A stretch of 64,000 nucleotides of DNA from Neorhizobium tomejilense (GTDB taxonomy: Bacteria; Pseudomonadota; Alphaproteobacteria; Rhizobiales; Rhizobiaceae). The stretch covers positions 1-64,000 of the forward strand of contig PVBG01000004.1 of assembly GCA_002968845.1 (NCBI GenBank). The letters are read 5' to 3'. Within the stretch, counting starts at the first letter, position 1; every line of letters begins with the position of its first letter. A model generated the notes under the pieces. The model saw only the letters and a list, made by a program, of their open reading frames with translations, made no database searches and had not been told where the DNA came from. The translations under genes were made by a program, and so were the position numbers. Shown here piece after piece: positions 61,959-64,000 of the stretch.

Positions 61959-62674
61959 TCGAATGCCACCTCGACCGACAGGCTGTACCCGCCGCCCCAA
62001 TGGGTTTTGATGATTGAAGGGTTTTTTGGATTTTCCTCGATCTTCTTGCGCAGGCGGCTCACCTGGTTGTCGATGCTGCGATCGAAGATATCGGCAGTTC
62101 TTCCGGTGGTGAGGTCCAGAAGTTGTTCGCGGCTCAAGATCATGCCCGGCCGTTCGATGAAGACCTTCAGCAAGCGAAACTCTGCCGTGCTCAAAGGTAT
62201 GCCGACGCCGTTTTCCCCGGAAATTTCCTGACGACCCATATCGACCCGCCATCCCGCGATGCGCAGCTTTTTGGACTGCCGTGCTGCGGCCGGGACCGCG
62301 GGATTGGCAGCCCGGCGCAGGACAGCCCGAACACGCGCCAGCAGTTCGCGGAAATTAAATGGCTTCACGAGGTAATCATCCGCCCCCAGTTCGAGGCCGA
62401 GGATCCGGTCGGTATCTTCGGCCATCGCCGTCAGGAAGATGATGGGAACGTCCAGAGTGGCGCGGACCTGCCGACAGACCGACAGCCCATCCTCACCCGG
62501 CATCATGATGTCGAGGATGATGAGATCGACGGTATGGTGCTCGAGCACTCGCCGCAGCACCGAGCCGCTTTCGGCGACGCTGACCTTATAGCCTTGCTGC
62601 TCGAGATATTGTCGAACGAGATCCCGGATATCGCTGTGATCGTCGACGACCACGACATGCGCCAAGTCATGCAT
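61955..62674 (-). CDS. OmpR-family response regulator (copy 2 of a paralogous pair)
   Basis: The 239-residue protein mirrors the regulator at 52705-53427 along its length: receiver domain with DDH, Asp55 in LIILDIMMPGEDG, Lys in YLVKPFNFRE and an output domain with RSIDNQVSRLRKKIEENPKNPSIIKTHWGGGYSLS. The DNA-recognition helix region reads FDRSIDNQVSRLRKKI against FDRSIDHQVSRLRKKI, so both may bind the same sites. It is divergent from the cytochrome gene that carries the TGCGACA element. Confidence 0.92.
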   Translation of the reverse strand: MHDLAHVVVVDDHSDIRDLVRQYLEQQGYKVSVAESGSVLRRVLEHHTVDLIILDIMMPGEDGLSVCRQVRATLDVPIIFLTAMAEDTDRILGLELGADDYLVKPFNFRELLARVRAVLRRAANPAVPAAARQSKKLRIAGWRVDMGRQEISGENGVGIPLSTAEFRLLKVFIERPGMILSREQLLDLTTGRTADIFDRSIDNQVSRLRKKIEENPKNPSIIKTHWGGGYSLSVEVAFE

Positions 62675-63064
62675 TTTGCGTAACCTCTGTTCAGCATTCT
62701 ATATAAGAATATCCCCCTACCCCGCACCAAGAAAAGTGTATCAAAGTTTCGCAAGCCTGCTGTCCGGCGGCGACGTTCCGTTGACCTTCCGATGACCTTA
62801 CGGGACGTTCCGGAATGCCTTCGTCCACCTCTTTGCGGGCTTTATCGTTCTTTTAGGCAGTCATGCGCGGCTTCGCGGATCAGAGAACGTTGCAGAGGCG
62901 CAAGACCAACCACCAAGTTTTGCGACATCTTGCGACAAATTTCCTGCCTGACGGCACAGTTGTGCGACAGGGGTAAAGTATCAATCGGCAGACCAGATGG
63001 AAGGGCGAGCATTTGTTCTGACGCGCCCCGACGCATTGCTTCCCAAGCTAAACAGAGAGCAAAC
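62675..63064. other. Gene-free divergent region between response regulator and cytochrome genes
   Basis: No convincing gene is seen. It holds the three-box element at 62921-62969 about 250 bp upstream of the response regulator start and 95 bp before the cytochrome start. A TTGCGAAA half-like box lies on the minus strand near 62743-62750. Confidence 0.55.
62921..62969 (+). promoter_or_regulatory. Three-box TGCGACA element, copy 2
   Basis: TGCGACA occurs exactly at 62921, 62931 and 62963, with a degenerate GGCACA half 10 bp before the third. The spacing equals that of copy 1 at 52071-52119, and TTTCC-like and CGGCA blocks are also conserved between the boxes. It precedes the c-type cytochrome gene. 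Confidence 0.7.
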
Positions 63065-63520
63065 ATGGCAGCCCCACACCCAGAGAATACCGAAAGCCCG
63101 GGCGCTGCGCGCCGAAACACCGCAGGTAAAGGCATGCAGCGGCTGGCCGTTGTTTTGATTCTCGGACCTCTCCTACAACCCGGCAGCGCGCTGGCGCAGA
63201 GCCCCGAAGCCGGCGAGCGCGTTTTTGTGCAATGTCGGGCTTGCCACCAGGTCGGCGAGACCGCACGCAATGTTACGGGTCCTCACCTCAACGGGCTTTT
63301 CGGCCGCACCAGCGGCAGTGTGGAAGGCTATGCCTATACGGCGGCAAACAAAAATGCCGGCATCGCCTGGACCGATGAAAGCTTTCGTGAGTTTGTAACC
63401 AACCCAAGGGCAAAGATCCCGGGCACCAAAATGATCTATGCGGGGATCAAGAATCCCGACCAGATCACCGACCTGATCGCCTATCTCAAGCAATTCGACG
63501 CATCTGGCAAAAGACAGTAG
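63065..63520 (+). CDS. Exported class I c-type cytochrome
   Basis: The 151-residue product (or 128 residues from the ATG at 63134, which follows AGG by 7 nt) has a signal segment MQRLAVVLILGPLLQPGSALA, then the heme motif CRACH in GERVFVQCRACHQVGETARNVTGPHLNGLFGR and the axial Met in PGTKMIYAGIKNPDQ. This is the cytochrome c2/c550-like pattern. It carries electrons in the periplasm. It converges on soxA and could accept electrons from thiosulfate oxidation, but its promoter element links it to the two-component systems. Confidence 0.87.
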   Translation: MAAPHPENTESPGAARRNTAGKGMQRLAVVLILGPLLQPGSALAQSPEAGERVFVQCRACHQVGETARNVTGPHLNGLFGRTSGSVEGYAYTAANKNAGIAWTDESFREFVTNPRAKIPGTKMIYAGIKNPDQITDLIAYLKQFDASGKRQ

Positions 63521-63535
63521 CCGTTGTCGGGGCGG

Positions 63536-63555
63536 CGCGTCGTTGCCTCGACGCG
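63536..63555. terminator. Hairpin between cytochrome and soxA genes
   Basis: CGCGTCG and CGACGCG form a 7-bp stem around a 6-nt loop in the 61-bp convergent gap. No T run follows, so it is a tentative bidirectional terminator. Confidence 0.45.
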
Positions 63556-63581
63556 AGGTGAACACGCGTCGTTTGGTACAG

Positions 63582-64000
63582 CTACGGCCTGATAGCGGGC
63601 GTCTCGACCGCCATACCTCTCGCCCGAGACATCAGAAACAACTCGAGCGCGATATATTCCTCCGCGCCATAGGCGTAAGGCTCTGCGCGGACCCCGATAA
63701 GGCAGCCTCGCAGCCGCCGCTGCAACGATCCGATACCCTGCCACTCCAATCTATAGAGCGGATAACCGGTCGGATGCCCCTGGGGGATGAGCGAGCCGGC
63801 CAGGCGCTGCCCCGCATGATCCTCATGACAGTTGGCGCAGGAGAAATTAAGCTGTCCCTGCCGCATGTTGTAGAGTGCTTCGCCTTGCCTGCGGAACGGC
63901 TCGAGCCGCGCGTCGTCCGGCGGCGCGATCGACATACCCCGCGACTGCTTGCCGACATAGGCCGAGAGTGCGAGCAATTCCGGCCCCTCAAGCGGAAACG
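63582..64000 (-). CDS. soxA: SoxA, L-cysteine S-thiosulfotransferase subunit (partial, 5' end outside window)
   Basis: The visible C-terminal 138 residues include LLALSAYVGKQSRGMSIAPP, a heme site CANCH in FSCANCHEDHAGQRLAG and CLIGVRAEPYAYGAEEYIALELFLMSRARG, where the Cys is the active-site residue that becomes a persulfide in SoxA. SoxAX attaches thiosulfate to the SoxY carrier in the periplasm. The start lies beyond the right edge, so other sox genes are expected there. Confidence 0.9.
   Translation of the reverse strand, partial: FPLEGPELLALSAYVGKQSRGMSIAPPDDARLEPFRRQGEALYNMRQGQLNFSCANCHEDHAGQRLAGSLIPQGHPTGYPLYRLEWQGIGSLQRRLRGCLIGVRAEPYAYGAEEYIALELFLMSRARGMAVETPAIRP

Noticed and set aside
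1..64000. Mobile elements, tRNA genes, CRISPR arrays
   Set aside because: No transposase-like protein, no tRNA cloverleaf and no regularly spaced repeat array were recognised; the repeats seen are short promoter boxes.

Overview
The window reads as chromosome or large-plasmid DNA of an alphaproteobacterium, most likely a rhizobial relative (Rhizobiaceae). The support is high GC, a SyrB-like gene pair, many catabolic operons each led by an ABC, Tct or MFS uptake system with its own regulator, and OmpR-type two-component systems. The genus is inference. I saw no tRNA, rRNA, insertion sequence, phage gene or CRISPR array.

Layout. 1-3.4 kb: a flavin monooxygenase (cut by the left edge) and its flavin reductase, a MarR regulator and an aromatic-acid-type MFS importer, tied together by TTG-N6-CAA operator-like repeats. 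3.5-12.2 kb: a minus-strand operon for a sugar or hydroxy acid (SDR, polar amino acid type ABC transporter, RraA-like aldolase, gluconate 5-dehydrogenase, 2-hydroxyacid dehydrogenase, idonate dehydrogenase) with a divergent LysR gene. 12.2-27.9 kb: a long minus-strand unit with 5-oxoprolinase subunits PxpABC, biotin carboxylase, two biotin-carrier-like proteins (one without the biotinyl lysine), aminotransferase, D-amino acid dehydrogenase, a Tct transporter split by a molybdoenzyme, an SDR lacking its catalytic Tyr/Lys and a DapA-family lyase, preceded by a TetR gene. 28-31.6 kb: two SyrB-like genes, a sugar-lactone oxidase family protein and an SDR. 31.9-34 kb: a Prc-type protease.

34.2-42.7 kb: an Opp/Dpp-type ABC importer plus GH51 alpha-L-arabinofuranosidase, facing an ArsR-family regulator; the transporter and regulator promoters share a 23-bp inverted repeat. 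42.9-51.8 kb: a glycosyltransferase-like gene, then a histidine kinase, a MipA/OmpV outer membrane protein, a response regulator and an RND pump with its adaptor. A TTACG-N5-TTACG direct repeat lies before the kinase/mipA pair, the regulator and the pump operon.

52-63.5 kb: two paralogous response regulator/kinase pairs in opposite orientation enclose a sulfatase plus SsuABC-like transporter operon and its LacI regulator. Beside each pair is a gene for an exported protein (a small secreted protein with a repeated GDYYEGA motif; a c-type cytochrome). The upstream regions of these two genes share a 49-bp element with three TGCGAYA boxes at identical spacing, which is the most striking pattern in the window. 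The right edge cuts a soxA gene (thiosulfate oxidation).
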